Below are positions 39,627 through 48,709 of a DNA stretch of 64,000 nucleotides, piece after piece; positions within the stretch are counted from its first letter, which is position 1; each line of letters opens with the position of its first letter. A program made the translations under genes and the position numbers. A model generated the notes under the pieces. That model searched no databases, was not told the DNA's origin, and saw only the letters and a list, made by a program, of their open reading frames with translations. This DNA is from a virus: positions 1 through 64,000 of the IMG/VR virus record IMGVR_UViG_3300025767_001103. One strand, written 5' to 3'.

Positions 39627-40461
39627 GGGAGTGGTAGTTCTTGCACAAAACAATACAACTGATAATTATGTAGAGCAAGCTGCACTACTGGCAATGAGCT
39701 TGCGTTATTATAACAATGTGCCTATTAGTTTAATTACAGACGATAAGGTGCCAGACGAATATGTAAGTCTTTTTGATAAGATTATTCCTATTCCGTTCGG
39801 AGACAGTGCAGACACAAGTGAGTGGAAAGTAGAAAATCGTTGGAAGATTTATCATGCTAGTCCGTATGATGAAACTATTGTAATGGACACTGATATGCTA
39901 GTGTTGCAAAACATTGACACTTGGTGGGACGTTCTTTCTAACTACGAAGTATTTTATACTAGTAACGTGTTAACATACAAGGGCAAAACTGCGAATACTA
40001 GTTACTATAGAAAAACGTTTATTGATAATAATTTACCTAATTTATTCTGCGGACTTCATTATTTTAAAAAGTGCGAGTTTGCACAAGAGTTTTATGCTTG
40101 GTTAGAATTAGTAGTTAATAACTGGGAAACATTTTATGAACAACAATTGTTAGCAGCGTCTCGTCCTAAGCATGTGAGTATGGATGTATGTACTGCTATT
40201 GTAACAAAAATATTAGATTGCGAATCTGATATAACAAACAAAGTTGCCAAATTTCCTAGCTTTACCCATATGAAGCCATATTGCCAAGGATGGCACGAAG
40301 TTCAGACTAGCTGGCAAAGTCAAATAGGTGTTTACATATCCAAAGATGGAAATACAAAGCTTGGTAATTATGTTCAAACAGGAATACTACATTATACTGA
40401 AAAGGACTTTGTAGAAAAGTCCCCAGCACTAGAGCGTTATAGGAATTTAACAAATGTCTGA
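39619..40461 (+). CDS. GT-A fold glycosyltransferase-like protein, second copy
   Basis: 280 residues from the ATG at 39619; AGGAG at 39607-39611 lies 7 bases before it, so I reject the in-frame TTG at 39601. Motifs follow the preceding protein: VVVLAQNNTTDNYVEQAALL, IPIPFGD, then SPYDETIVMDTDMLVLQNI with DxD at residues 90-92, and NLFCGLHYFKKCEFAQEF. The last part (CQGWHEVQTSWQSQIGVYIS) has acceptor-side character. The role is probably sugar transfer to a phage or host surface component; the sugar is unknown. Its end overlaps the next gene by 8 bases. Confidence 0.65.
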   Translation: MTKGVVVLAQNNTTDNYVEQAALLAMSLRYYNNVPISLITDDKVPDEYVSLFDKIIPIPFGDSADTSEWKVENRWKIYHASPYDETIVMDTDMLVLQNIDTWWDVLSNYEVFYTSNVLTYKGKTANTSYYRKTFIDNNLPNLFCGLHYFKKCEFAQEFYAWLELVVNNWETFYEQQLLAASRPKHVSMDVCTAIVTKILDCESDITNKVAKFPSFTHMKPYCQGWHEVQTSWQSQIGVYISKDGNTKLGNYVQTGILHYTEKDFVEKSPALERYRNLTNV

Positions 40462-41398
40462 TTTACAAGATTTACTTAAAAAACTTACTACTAGCGCAGT
40501 TAGTACAATGTCTTATGTGTATTACGATAAAGAAACTGGTAAAATACATAAGATTAGTTCAAGAAACATTGCCGAAGAAGGATTCGAAGTTTTTGAAATT
40601 GAAAACGATGAAGTTAAGCCTATTCTTACAGGTGAACGTAGAACTGAAGAGTTTACTATAACGTATGATGTTAGTTTAAAGCAAATACGATTGAAAGAAG
40701 TTGCATACGACGATACGCATAAGACAGCTGCTACAATGTGTTATCAATTGCCTATGATTAAGCGTGTTGATAAATCAGCATATTTAGAAGATTATACAAA
40801 GGAAGTTGCGCCATTGCCACAGTATATTGGCATGTACATCGATGTATGGTATGAAGAATTGCCACATCTTGCAGGGCAACATGTTTGGATAAATGACACT
40901 GTTTACAAATTATTAAAAGATCTGCCTGCAAATACTAAATTTACTACAGACAATGCAGAACTTATTGTTGAAAATGTAAAGTTATATCGAGATAAAAATA
41001 AAGCATTAAAAATAAACGACACAGTAGACGTCGGAGACTTAATTTTAAAACACAACAATATATTTGTATTTGATTTAGCAGATTGTAATATTAATTTAGA
41101 AAACGATATTGTTATACGACAAGATACTGATTTTAATATCTGGAATATTCGAATTAATCCGCACACTAAAAAATTCTTACGCATGAGCGGATACAATCCT
41201 AACGAAACACTTTATTTCAGTGTTACTGAAAAATACAATCCGAATATACTTTATAGAAGTCTAGAATTTAATGTGGGAGAATTGTTATCGGAGTCTGTAT
41301 CAATAATTCCGTTCATATGTGATGCCGAACACGATCCTAATAATGTAAGTATATACACAGCAAGATACTTTGACAAATACGTACACGAGATTATATAA
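40454..41398 (+). CDS. Protein of unknown function within the glycosyltransferase operon
   Basis: 314 residues, no recognised family. The first part (TMSYVYYDKETGKIHKISSR, then FEVFEIENDEVKPIL) is beta-strand-rich with a hairpin pattern common in phage virion proteins. There is a possible second domain at about 180-314 (NIWNIRINPHTKKFLRMSG, then ISIIPFICDAEHDPNN). There is no signal peptide, membrane segment or Cys cluster. It lies between GT-A genes with overlaps on both sides, so it is co-translated with them. It could be the acceptor or carrier for the glycosylation, or a virion protein. The strand-rich sequence favours the latter, but this is only inference. Confidence 0.5.
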   Translation: MSDLQDLLKKLTTSAVSTMSYVYYDKETGKIHKISSRNIAEEGFEVFEIENDEVKPILTGERRTEEFTITYDVSLKQIRLKEVAYDDTHKTAATMCYQLPMIKRVDKSAYLEDYTKEVAPLPQYIGMYIDVWYEELPHLAGQHVWINDTVYKLLKDLPANTKFTTDNAELIVENVKLYRDKNKALKINDTVDVGDLILKHNNIFVFDLADCNINLENDIVIRQDTDFNIWNIRINPHTKKFLRMSGYNPNETLYFSVTEKYNPNILYRSLEFNVGELLSESVSIIPFICDAEHDPNNVSIYTARYFDKYVHEII

Positions 41399-42321
41399 TG
41401 GCAAAATTTAAACCAATTGACTACGATATCATTTATCTAAGTTACGACGAGCCTAATGCAGAAAAAAACTATGCAGATTTGTGTAAAATAGTACCATGGG
41501 CAAAGCGTGTACACGGTGTAGAGGGCAGTGATGCTGCACATAAAGCCTGTGCAAAATTAAGCGAAACAGATCGTTTTATTACTGTAGACGGTGATAATAG
41601 AATACGTGAAGATTTTTTAAATCAAGAAATTGACTTTGATGAGCATGCAGATTTAAAGAATACTGTAATTAGTTGGTGCGGTCGTAACGAAATTAATGGA
41701 CTTATGTACGGCAACGGCGGACTAAAATGTTGGCCTAAAGAATATGTGTTGAATATGAAAACACATGAAAACGCTGACCCTAACAACGCACATGCACAAG
41801 TTGACTTTTGTTGGGATGCAAAATATATACAAATGAATAGTTGTTACTCAGACGTATACAATAATGAAACAGCAGCACAAGCATGGCGAGCCGGATTTAG
41901 AGAAGGCGTAAAACTTGCAACTGATCGCGGTGTTAGAATTAGCAAAGAAGAGTTTAAAAACAATCACTGGCGCTGCTTACATTGGCTTTATATTTGGAGC
42001 ATGGTAGGAGCAGATGTAGAAAACGGCCTATGGGCTATCTACGGCACTCGTGAAGGTCTATATAAAACGATGTGTACTGATTGGGATTATGTACAAGTAA
42101 GAGATTTTAAATATTTAAATAGTCTGTGGGACAGCGAATATAGTAAAATTACAGAAGAAATGCTGCCTTATGAAATTATGGGGCTCGGCGAAACATTAAT
42201 AGATGAACTCGATATACCTATCTCTGCAAATCCTTTAGATGCCCAACAAAGTAAGTTTTTTAAAGCAGTGTATCAACATCCGTCTAGAACAGATCATCAA
42301 AGGTTTATAGAAAAATTATGA
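41398..42321 (+). CDS. Glycosyltransferase-like protein paired with an N-twitch radical SAM gene (copy 1)
   Basis: 307 residues. It begins DYDIIYLSYDEPNAEKNYAD, then PWAKRVHGVEGSDAAHKACA, and carries VDGDN (DxD) at residues 63-67, followed by NEINGLMYGNGGLKCWPKEY. This is a GT-A-like nucleotide-sugar fold that I do not place in a named family. The gene at 52216 is a clear paralogue with the same RVHGxxG...AHxxA and N-E-x-x-YGxGGxKxxP motifs. The next gene, which it overlaps by 4 bases, is an N-twitch radical SAM protein, and the paralogue also has such a neighbour, so the pair may work together. The ATG overlaps the previous stop. Confidence 0.6.
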   Translation: MAKFKPIDYDIIYLSYDEPNAEKNYADLCKIVPWAKRVHGVEGSDAAHKACAKLSETDRFITVDGDNRIREDFLNQEIDFDEHADLKNTVISWCGRNEINGLMYGNGGLKCWPKEYVLNMKTHENADPNNAHAQVDFCWDAKYIQMNSCYSDVYNNETAAQAWRAGFREGVKLATDRGVRISKEEFKNNHWRCLHWLYIWSMVGADVENGLWAIYGTREGLYKTMCTDWDYVQVRDFKYLNSLWDSEYSKITEEMLPYEIMGLGETLIDELDIPISANPLDAQQSKFFKAVYQHPSRTDHQRFIEKL

Positions 42322-43706
42322 GTAGTGAAACCGACAAGATAAAAAAAGTAAAAGAAATTGCAAATACAATAAGTCCTACGTTTTGTTTAGCTAAGTGGCA
42401 CCACACAACAATTTACTTACACACTGGCAAAACACATAGTTGCTATCATCCTGCACCACACCATATACCTCTTGAAGAGATCGAAGCAAATCCAGCTGCA
42501 CTACATAATACAATTCAAAAGAAAAAAGAACGTGCATTAATGTTAATAGGTGAAAAGCCTAAAGGGTGTCAATACTGCTGGAATGTAGAAGCACTTAGTG
42601 ACACACATATTAGTGATAGACACGAACGTAATGCGGGCATTTATAATCGACAGAGACTTGATGAAATTGTTAATAATTCTTGGGACGCTAATATTAATCC
42701 AGAATACATCGAATTAGCATTTAGTAACGAGTGCAATTTTAAGTGCGGGTACTGTCATCCTTTGCATAGTTCTAGTTTTCGAAGTGAAATTAAAAAGTCT
42801 GGTCCTTACGAAAAAGTTAAAAATCATAGCTGTTCTATTGACTGGTTTGAAGTATTTGAAGAAGAAACTAATCCTTATGTTAAGGCATGGTGGGAATGGT
42901 GGCCTGAAGTTAGCAAAACACTAAACATTCTGCGCCTTACTGGAGGCGAACCACTAATGCACCGAAGCACTTGGCGAATGTTTGATGAACTGCGAAACGA
43001 AGGTCGCCCAAACTTAGAACTTAATTGTAATAGTAATCTTGGTGTTAAAACTGCACTAGTTGAGAAGCTAGCAGTAAATGTTAAAGAGTTAGTTAGTAAT
43101 AAAAAGATTAAAAACTTTAAAATATTTACAAGTGTAGACACATGGGGTAAGAGAGCAGAATATATACGCACGGGTTTAGATATAAAATTGTGGGAAAAAA
43201 ACTTAGAGACGTATATACATAATGCAAACGCACCAGTTAGTATTATGTGTACATTCAATATTTTAAGTGTAACTTCGTTTACAGACTTCTTACAAAAAGT
43301 TTTAGATTGGCGAGCACAATATCAAAAAATATTAAATCCAGGCGGGTACGGCCGACGTATTAGATTCGATACTCCTTATCTAAAAGAACCGTTGCAATAC
43401 GATATGATGATTTTGCCTAAAGAAGAATTCTTACCCTACTTTGATAAAATATTAGACTTTATTAACGACAACAAAGATGACACTGATGCTACTAAATTTA
43501 CAGAGCTAGAGTATCAAAAGTTTCGACGTGTGCGCGATTATTTTGCTACAGTTAACTATGACGAAGATAAAGTTAAAGAAGGTCGCATAGATTTTTATAA
43601 CTGGTTTACTGAATATGATAAAAGACGCAACGTTAATTTCTTAGAAACATTTCCTGAAATGAACAATTTTTGGAATCACTGCAAACAGCTATCAATTCAA
43701 CCATGA
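42318..43706 (+). CDS. Radical SAM protein with N-terminal twitch domain (copy 1)
   Basis: 462 residues. An N-terminal twitch-type domain carries C23, C42, C84 and C87 (FCLAKW, HSCYHP, GCQYCW), a likely auxiliary Fe-S site placed before the core instead of after it. The radical SAM cluster is C139, C143 and C146 (CNFKCGYC), with the SAM-binding LTGGEPLM at about 215. A conserved tail (DKRRNVNFLETFPE) closes the protein. The family makes a 5'-deoxyadenosyl radical for C-H chemistry; the substrate is unknown. The protein at 50668 is closely similar, with identical N-terminal Cys positions. It overlaps the upstream GT-like gene by 4 bases. Confidence 0.9.
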   Translation: MSSETDKIKKVKEIANTISPTFCLAKWHHTTIYLHTGKTHSCYHPAPHHIPLEEIEANPAALHNTIQKKKERALMLIGEKPKGCQYCWNVEALSDTHISDRHERNAGIYNRQRLDEIVNNSWDANINPEYIELAFSNECNFKCGYCHPLHSSSFRSEIKKSGPYEKVKNHSCSIDWFEVFEEETNPYVKAWWEWWPEVSKTLNILRLTGGEPLMHRSTWRMFDELRNEGRPNLELNCNSNLGVKTALVEKLAVNVKELVSNKKIKNFKIFTSVDTWGKRAEYIRTGLDIKLWEKNLETYIHNANAPVSIMCTFNILSVTSFTDFLQKVLDWRAQYQKILNPGGYGRRIRFDTPYLKEPLQYDMMILPKEEFLPYFDKILDFINDNKDDTDATKFTELEYQKFRRVRDYFATVNYDEDKVKEGRIDFYNWFTEYDKRRNVNFLETFPEMNNFWNHCKQLSIQP

Positions 43707-43728
43707 TACTTTAATAGCAGATTCACTG

Positions 43729-43758
43729 TTACTAAATAGTATTATATGCTAGTATAAT
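43729..43758 (+). promoter_or_regulatory. Composite promoter region before the 2OG oxygenase gene
   Basis: TTACTA (43729-43734) and a perfect TATAAT (43753-43758) are 18 bases apart. Between them ACTAAATAGT (43731-43740) has the late TAAATA core. Both early and late initiation are possible. A start near 43765 would exclude the ATG at 43757, supporting the TTG start at 43778. Confidence 0.5.
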
Positions 43759-43777
43759 GCTCCAGGAAGGAAATCTA

Positions 43778-44512
43778 TTGAAACATTTAACAGACGTGTT
43801 TAACACAGATATTTTTAAAGGAAGTCAGTCTTTTAATGATGCGACTCCAATTCCAATGGGTGTGGTAGATAATTTTTTACCAGAAGATATTGCATTGGAA
43901 ATGTATTCGGAAAGTCAATCCATAGATGATTCTCATTGGAAAACATTTACACGCAACGGTAGTCATATGATGGAGACTAACAAAATGGAGCTAGCTCCAG
44001 TTGCGTTTAACACACTCAATTATTTTCATAGCTCGTCTTTTTTAAAACTATTATCAGCATATACTGGTATAGCAAGTTTAATACCAGACCCTCATTTAGT
44101 TGGCGCAGGTTATAGTAAAAGTTTTAATGGCGATATATTAAATGTACATACAGACTTTAATTGGAATGAACAATTACAATTACACCGAGCGCTAACTCTT
44201 ACTATGTACATAACACCAGGATGGCAACCTAATTGGGGCGGCGCATTAGATTTTTATGATTCTAAAAAAGAGAATGTTATAACAACAGTAGATACATTAT
44301 TCAATAGATGCCTTATTTGGAAATATAATAGATTTGGCTACCACGGATATACAACTCCAGTTCAGTGTCCTCAAGACAAAAATCGATCAACCTTTAGATT
44401 ATTTTATTACACTAGTAATAGTACACACTTGCCAGAAGACCCTCCTCATAGAAGTCTATACTGGGTAGATGAAATAACAAATCTTCCTTATGATAAGAGA
44501 ACACAAGAATGA
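43778..44512 (+). CDS. 2-oxoglutarate/Fe(II)-dependent oxygenase (prolyl 4-hydroxylase-like)
   Basis: 244 residues from the TTG at 43778, which lies 7 bases after AGGAAGG; the in-frame ATG at 43757 overlaps the TATAAT box and is less likely. The metal triad is H124 and D126 (NVHTDFNW) with distal H189 (FGYHGY), and R207 (TFRLFY) fits the 2-oxoglutarate-binding position. The core strand pattern LTLTMYITPGWQPNWGGALD is typical of the prolyl-4-hydroxylase superfamily. The substrate is unknown; among GT and SDR genes it may hydroxylate a protein side chain for glycosylation or act on a sugar. It overlaps the next gene by 4 bases. Confidence 0.85.
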   Translation: MKHLTDVFNTDIFKGSQSFNDATPIPMGVVDNFLPEDIALEMYSESQSIDDSHWKTFTRNGSHMMETNKMELAPVAFNTLNYFHSSSFLKLLSAYTGIASLIPDPHLVGAGYSKSFNGDILNVHTDFNWNEQLQLHRALTLTMYITPGWQPNWGGALDFYDSKKENVITTVDTLFNRCLIWKYNRFGYHGYTTPVQCPQDKNRSTFRLFYYTSNSTHLPEDPPHRSLYWVDEITNLPYDKRTQE

Positions 44513-45687
44513 AAATTTACACTAAAACTGGAAATGTACACGGATATTTTGATTTTAAATTGTTTTCTAAAATATCTGAAAATCAAACATACGATTTAGG
44601 ATCGATATTTTGGCACGATCAACATGATTTTACTAGAAGCGGAGTAGCTTTTAGTGATTGTCTTTATGACTCAGCTTGGAGCCATTTAAGTAATGACCGT
44701 ACTTCTAAAATTTTATTATTTTATGGTGACGAATATTACAATCTGTTAGATTTAAGACTTTGGGCAGAAACAATTAAAAACCGTAACATACATCCTGCCC
44801 AACTTTATATTGTATGTATTGACGAAAATTGGGCAGCATGGACAGCCACTGAATGTGCTAAATTAGGAATAGATGGAGTAAATGTTCAACACTTAAACTT
44901 ATTAATGGAACGAGTTATAAATCAATCACCTAAGCCATTAACACATAAATTTAGTGCATTTAGTAGGAATTATCTTGACTTTAGATTAAAGTTTTTTATT
45001 GAGCTGTTTAATAAAAATTTATTAAGAGAGTTTAATTATACCTTTAATAATATTATGCCTTACGCCAATCCGCCAATCGTATATCCAACTAATACAATTA
45101 AACAGCATGCTGAAAAATTTGGTTATACAATCGATACTCGCTTAAAAAAGTGGATCGACAAAATACCTTATACACTAGAAGGTGATAACGTTAAAGATAA
45201 ATTATCATTTGACATATATGATAAAATCTTGCAATCGGGTGTTAATGTTGTAATAGAATCTCATTTTGATCCTTTTTGGAATTTTAAAGGGCACAATCAC
45301 GAAGATTTTAGACAATTTAGTCCTGCGTTTCCAACAGAAAAAACTTATAAAGCTATAGGATGCAGTAGACCGTTTATAGTAGTTTCTACTCCAGAGTTCT
45401 TAAAAGAATTTAGACAGATGGGATACAAAACATTTTCTCCTTACATTGATGAAACTTATGATACTATCGTGAATGATAACGACCGTATGCATGCAATTGT
45501 TAACGAAGTTAATCGTATAGCAAAATTGCCACCTGATGAATATAATCTATTAATAGCAGAATGTGAAAAAATTGCTAATTATAATCTTTTGGTTATGCAA
45601 AAAGCAAAAGATAATGTTGAACTTACTAACAATTTTGATTGGGTTAATCAGCTTGTTAATAAAAAGTTTCCGATGTATCAGAAATGA
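44509..45687 (+). CDS. Glycosyltransferase-like protein with fucosyltransferase-like C-terminal motif (copy 1)
   Basis: 392 residues. The C-terminal third has TEKTYKAIGCSRPFIVVSTP, then EFRQMGYKTFSPYIDETYDT, a pattern like the donor-binding (GDP-sugar) region of GT10-type fucosyltransferases and related phage proteins. The N-terminal two-thirds (KILLFYGDEYYNLLDLRLW, then LTHKFSAFSRNYLDFRLKFF) look like the acceptor half but match no family I know. The gene at 47394 shares the C-terminal motif. Overlaps of 4 bases at both ends place it in one operon with the oxygenase and the SGNH-like gene. The sugar and acceptor are unknown. Confidence 0.6.
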   Translation: MKIYTKTGNVHGYFDFKLFSKISENQTYDLGSIFWHDQHDFTRSGVAFSDCLYDSAWSHLSNDRTSKILLFYGDEYYNLLDLRLWAETIKNRNIHPAQLYIVCIDENWAAWTATECAKLGIDGVNVQHLNLLMERVINQSPKPLTHKFSAFSRNYLDFRLKFFIELFNKNLLREFNYTFNNIMPYANPPIVYPTNTIKQHAEKFGYTIDTRLKKWIDKIPYTLEGDNVKDKLSFDIYDKILQSGVNVVIESHFDPFWNFKGHNHEDFRQFSPAFPTEKTYKAIGCSRPFIVVSTPEFLKEFRQMGYKTFSPYIDETYDTIVNDNDRMHAIVNEVNRIAKLPPDEYNLLIAECEKIANYNLLVMQKAKDNVELTNNFDWVNQLVNKKFPMYQK

Positions 45688-46373
45688 AAAAAAATAAATT
45701 TAAAAAAAAGTTAATTGTGCTAGGATGTAGTATTACTCATCACGCCCCCGGCTGGGCAGCCTGTCTTTCAAAAATTATAGATATGCCATTATTAAATCTT
45801 GCTGAAAGTTCTGGATCTAACGCTTTGCAACGATATCGCCTTCAAGAAAATTTATTTAATAACAGAATTACCAGCGATGATATAATTATATGGCAAATAA
45901 CTGGATTAACTAGACGTTATAAGAGAATGGAAGACAATGATAACTCTCGAGATATACTAATAAACGACAATTCATTAGAAACTCAATCAAGTATTATAAC
46001 ATCTAAAAATATTTTTGATAAACAACACCGCATAGATTTATTATCTCATTCACTCCATGTTCAAACCAATACAATGTTGGACATTGAACAAGAACTTGAA
46101 AATCTTTTATTTTATATTATTGCTGCTAAAAAAATAACACCTAACACGTTTGTGGTTTATGGATGGGACACTGTAATGCCTATACGTTATAAACAAATAT
46201 TTTCTCAACAGTTAGCTAACCATGATATTAAAATATTTACACAATCCATCGTTAATTGGTGTAGTGAGAAAAAATTAGAGTTTCATCCAGATAATGTTCA
46301 CCCAAAAAGCGAATCATATCAACAATATGTTAATGACTACATGCACCCTCAGCTAATGTCATTTTTAAAATAG
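45684..46373 (+). CDS. SGNH-like hydrolase (copy 1)
   Basis: 229 residues. After a Lys-rich start, VLGCSITHHAPGW places S16 in the GxS nucleophile position, with Cys replacing Asp of the usual GDS. LAESSGSNALQRYRL matches the block II/III Gly and Asn, and PDNVHP gives D203 and H206, the D-x-x-H pair. These residues support an SGNH/GDSL esterase or acyltransferase. Such enzymes often remove or add acetyl groups on glycans, which would fit the neighbours. Two further SGNH-like genes lie downstream, at 48710 and 49745. The start overlaps the previous stop by 4 bases. It has no signal peptide, so it is probably cytoplasmic. Confidence 0.65.
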   Translation: MKKNKFKKKLIVLGCSITHHAPGWAACLSKIIDMPLLNLAESSGSNALQRYRLQENLFNNRITSDDIIIWQITGLTRRYKRMEDNDNSRDILINDNSLETQSSIITSKNIFDKQHRIDLLSHSLHVQTNTMLDIEQELENLLFYIIAAKKITPNTFVVYGWDTVMPIRYKQIFSQQLANHDIKIFTQSIVNWCSEKKLEFHPDNVHPKSESYQQYVNDYMHPQLMSFLK

Positions 46374-46391
46374 AATAATTAAGGAAAGAAC

Positions 46392-47393
46392 ATGCGTATT
46401 TTTATAACAGGCATAGCAGGATTTTTAGGAAGTCATCTAGCTGATCGCATGATTGAATTAGGTCATGAAGTTTCAGGCAATGATACTCTTATCGGCGGCT
46501 ATGAAGATAATGTAAATCACAAAGCTACTTTATACAAAGTAGATTGTTGTGATAGAGAGCGTATGGCTGACATAATGAAAGGCGTTGATATTGTTGTACA
46601 TACTGCTGCAACTGCTCACGAAGGACTAAGTGTAGTAAGTCCAGATTTTATTACTAAAAATATATTTCAAGCAACTGTTGCTACTGTTAGTGCAGCACTA
46701 GAAAATAAAGTAAAACGATTTGTGTATTGCACTAGTATGGCACGATACGGCGGACAAACAATACCATTTCATGAAGAACAAACTCCTGCGCCAGTTGATC
46801 CTTACGGCATTGCAAAAGTAGCAGGCGAACAAGTATTAATAACACTTAGCGAAGTGCATGGAATGGAGTGGAATATTGCTGTACCTCATAATATAGTTGG
46901 ACCAAGACAACGGTACGATGATCCGTTCCGTAATGTTATGAGTATAATGATTAATAGAAATTTACAAGGTAAGCCTTCTATTATATACGGTGATGGACAA
47001 CAAACAAGATGTTTTAGTTATGTAGACGACTGTATACAGTGTCTCGAAAAACTTACTCTAGATGAAAACATTGTAAATCAAATTGTAAACATAGGCCCAG
47101 ATGAAGGTACTATTACAATTAAAGATTTAGCATCGCTGGTGGCTAATAAAACAGGCTGCAACTTAGATCCTATACACGTAGATGATAGGCCTCAAGAAGT
47201 TAAGCATGCAATGTGTAGTGCAAACAAAGCAAGAAAACTTTTAAATTATGAAACAACAACTGATTTAGAAACAGCAGTTGAGCACACAATTAATTACATT
47301 AAAGCTCGCGGCACAAAACCTTTTGATTATACTTTTCCATTAGAAATTGTAAATTCTAGGACACCAAAAACATGGAAGGATAGGTTAATTTAA
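46392..47393 (+). CDS. NAD-dependent sugar epimerase/dehydratase (extended SDR)
   Basis: 333 residues, the normal length for this family. The nucleotide-binding GxxGxxG is at residues 7-13 (TGIAGFLGS), and the YxxxK catalytic pair is Y138 and K142 (DPYGIAK) with S114/S115 (YCTSMARYGG) before it. The motifs NIVGPRQRYDDPF and GDGQQTRCFSYVDDC match UDP-sugar epimerases and dehydratases such as GalE or RmlB-type enzymes. The exact sugar is unclear. It would make a nucleotide sugar for the glycosyltransferases around it. AAGGAAAG lies before the ATG. A complete NAD fold and triad argue for an active enzyme. Confidence 0.9.
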   Translation: MRIFITGIAGFLGSHLADRMIELGHEVSGNDTLIGGYEDNVNHKATLYKVDCCDRERMADIMKGVDIVVHTAATAHEGLSVVSPDFITKNIFQATVATVSAALENKVKRFVYCTSMARYGGQTIPFHEEQTPAPVDPYGIAKVAGEQVLITLSEVHGMEWNIAVPHNIVGPRQRYDDPFRNVMSIMINRNLQGKPSIIYGDGQQTRCFSYVDDCIQCLEKLTLDENIVNQIVNIGPDEGTITIKDLASLVANKTGCNLDPIHVDDRPQEVKHAMCSANKARKLLNYETTTDLETAVEHTINYIKARGTKPFDYTFPLEIVNSRTPKTWKDRLI

Positions 47394-48707
47394 ATGAGAT
47401 TTGTATTTGAATCTATGAGACTTGGTGAATTTAAAAATTTAATTAAGTGTCCCGACAAAAACCCGTCAGGCATTCGACGATTTACTCCTAGTCCAGTAAT
47501 TGCTGAATTAATGGTTGCCCAATCTTATGAACAAAATAGTAGACATATACTTACTACTGAACGTGTTAAAGGGGAAATTTATATTATTGCAACTGGAGTT
47601 GCACATGCACCTTGGGACTGGTGCGGTCCTGACAGCACAGGACTAGGATTTAATGAAAGACATCCTAACAGACAAACGTTATTTGCTTATATAAATAAAA
47701 AATATTTAAAATCATTACGTAAAGGTATGGCTTATTTATTAATTGATCAGTCTCACGAAGGTTATCAAACTGATTGGCTATGGAGTTGGTTTCATAATAA
47801 TTGTAAAACTTATGGTATTAATCCTAAACAAATTATATATGTTACTGGTAATTTAGATTGTAAAGATCAATATGATGAATGGTCTAAGGAGTGTTTACCA
47901 GAAAATAAAATGTTAGTAGTACCATATCCTCATTTTGAATCTGTGATATCTAATATTTTAAACTCTGATCTTAAAAAGTATCCTAGTTTTGCCCAGCAAA
48001 TAGAGTACAAGCAGTCCAACTTAGACTCTATAAAAACATATAGTGCCTTACAAAAACGTGCTAGGCCTCATCGTGCTTGGTTTTTTAAACACTTATCGGA
48101 TGCTAATTTATTAGAAGCTGGCATAAACAGTATGAATAAGTTTAAAATGGGCGAAGCTACTTATGAAGGTAAGATCATGTCAGACGAGGAATACAATAGC
48201 GTAATTCATAAGTTGCCAATGTTGCCGCCAGACACCGGAAAAAAAGGATTAAAGGGATTTGCAGATCAGGATTGCGGTCACTATCTAACAAAGTTTAATG
48301 ATGAAATAATGTTAGATACATGGTTAACTGTTATTAGCGAAGCGTCATTTGGCGAAAGTGAACACGAATGTTTTCTTAGTGAAAAAACCTTTAAACCTAT
48401 CGCATGTTACCATCCTTTTATAATAGCAGGAAATAGACTTTCACTCCATCGATTAAGAGAGTTAGGATATAAGACATTTAGTCCTTATATTGATGAAAGT
48501 TACGATATGCTAACCACATGGCCAAGAATGGCTGCAATTACTAAAGAAATAGCTAGAATAAACAATATGTCGCCTGAGGATAAGTTAAACTGGTTTAACG
48601 GCGTGAAGCATATTTTAGATCATAATTACGAACTTCTAAAATCAAGATCAAGTAAAACTTCTTCGACATATTTAAAGGTTATAGAAGATCATATAACTAA
48701 GGAATAA
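47394..48707 (+). CDS. Glycosyltransferase-like protein with fucosyltransferase-like C-terminal motif (copy 2)
   Basis: 437 residues. The C-terminal region repeats the motif of the 44509 protein: LSEKTFKPIACYHPFIIAGN, then LRELGYKTFSPYIDESYD. Here the N-terminal part is larger (GEIYIIATGVAHAPWDWCGP, then KQIIYVTGNLDCKDQYDEW) and looks like a full Rossmann-type half with a TG(N)LD motif. This may be the complete version and the 44509 protein a shortened one. The donor is probably a GDP- or UDP-sugar; the acceptor is unknown. It follows the SDR gene with no gap, which would fit a sugar made by one enzyme and transferred by the next. Confidence 0.62.
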   Translation: MRFVFESMRLGEFKNLIKCPDKNPSGIRRFTPSPVIAELMVAQSYEQNSRHILTTERVKGEIYIIATGVAHAPWDWCGPDSTGLGFNERHPNRQTLFAYINKKYLKSLRKGMAYLLIDQSHEGYQTDWLWSWFHNNCKTYGINPKQIIYVTGNLDCKDQYDEWSKECLPENKMLVVPYPHFESVISNILNSDLKKYPSFAQQIEYKQSNLDSIKTYSALQKRARPHRAWFFKHLSDANLLEAGINSMNKFKMGEATYEGKIMSDEEYNSVIHKLPMLPPDTGKKGLKGFADQDCGHYLTKFNDEIMLDTWLTVISEASFGESEHECFLSEKTFKPIACYHPFIIAGNRLSLHRLRELGYKTFSPYIDESYDMLTTWPRMAAITKEIARINNMSPEDKLNWFNGVKHILDHNYELLKSRSSKTSSTYLKVIEDHITKE

Positions 48708-48709
48708 AA

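Noticed and set aside
43757-43777. ATG start for the 2OG oxygenase
   Set aside because: The ATG overlaps TATAAT and precedes AGGAAGG, which points to the TTG at 43778.
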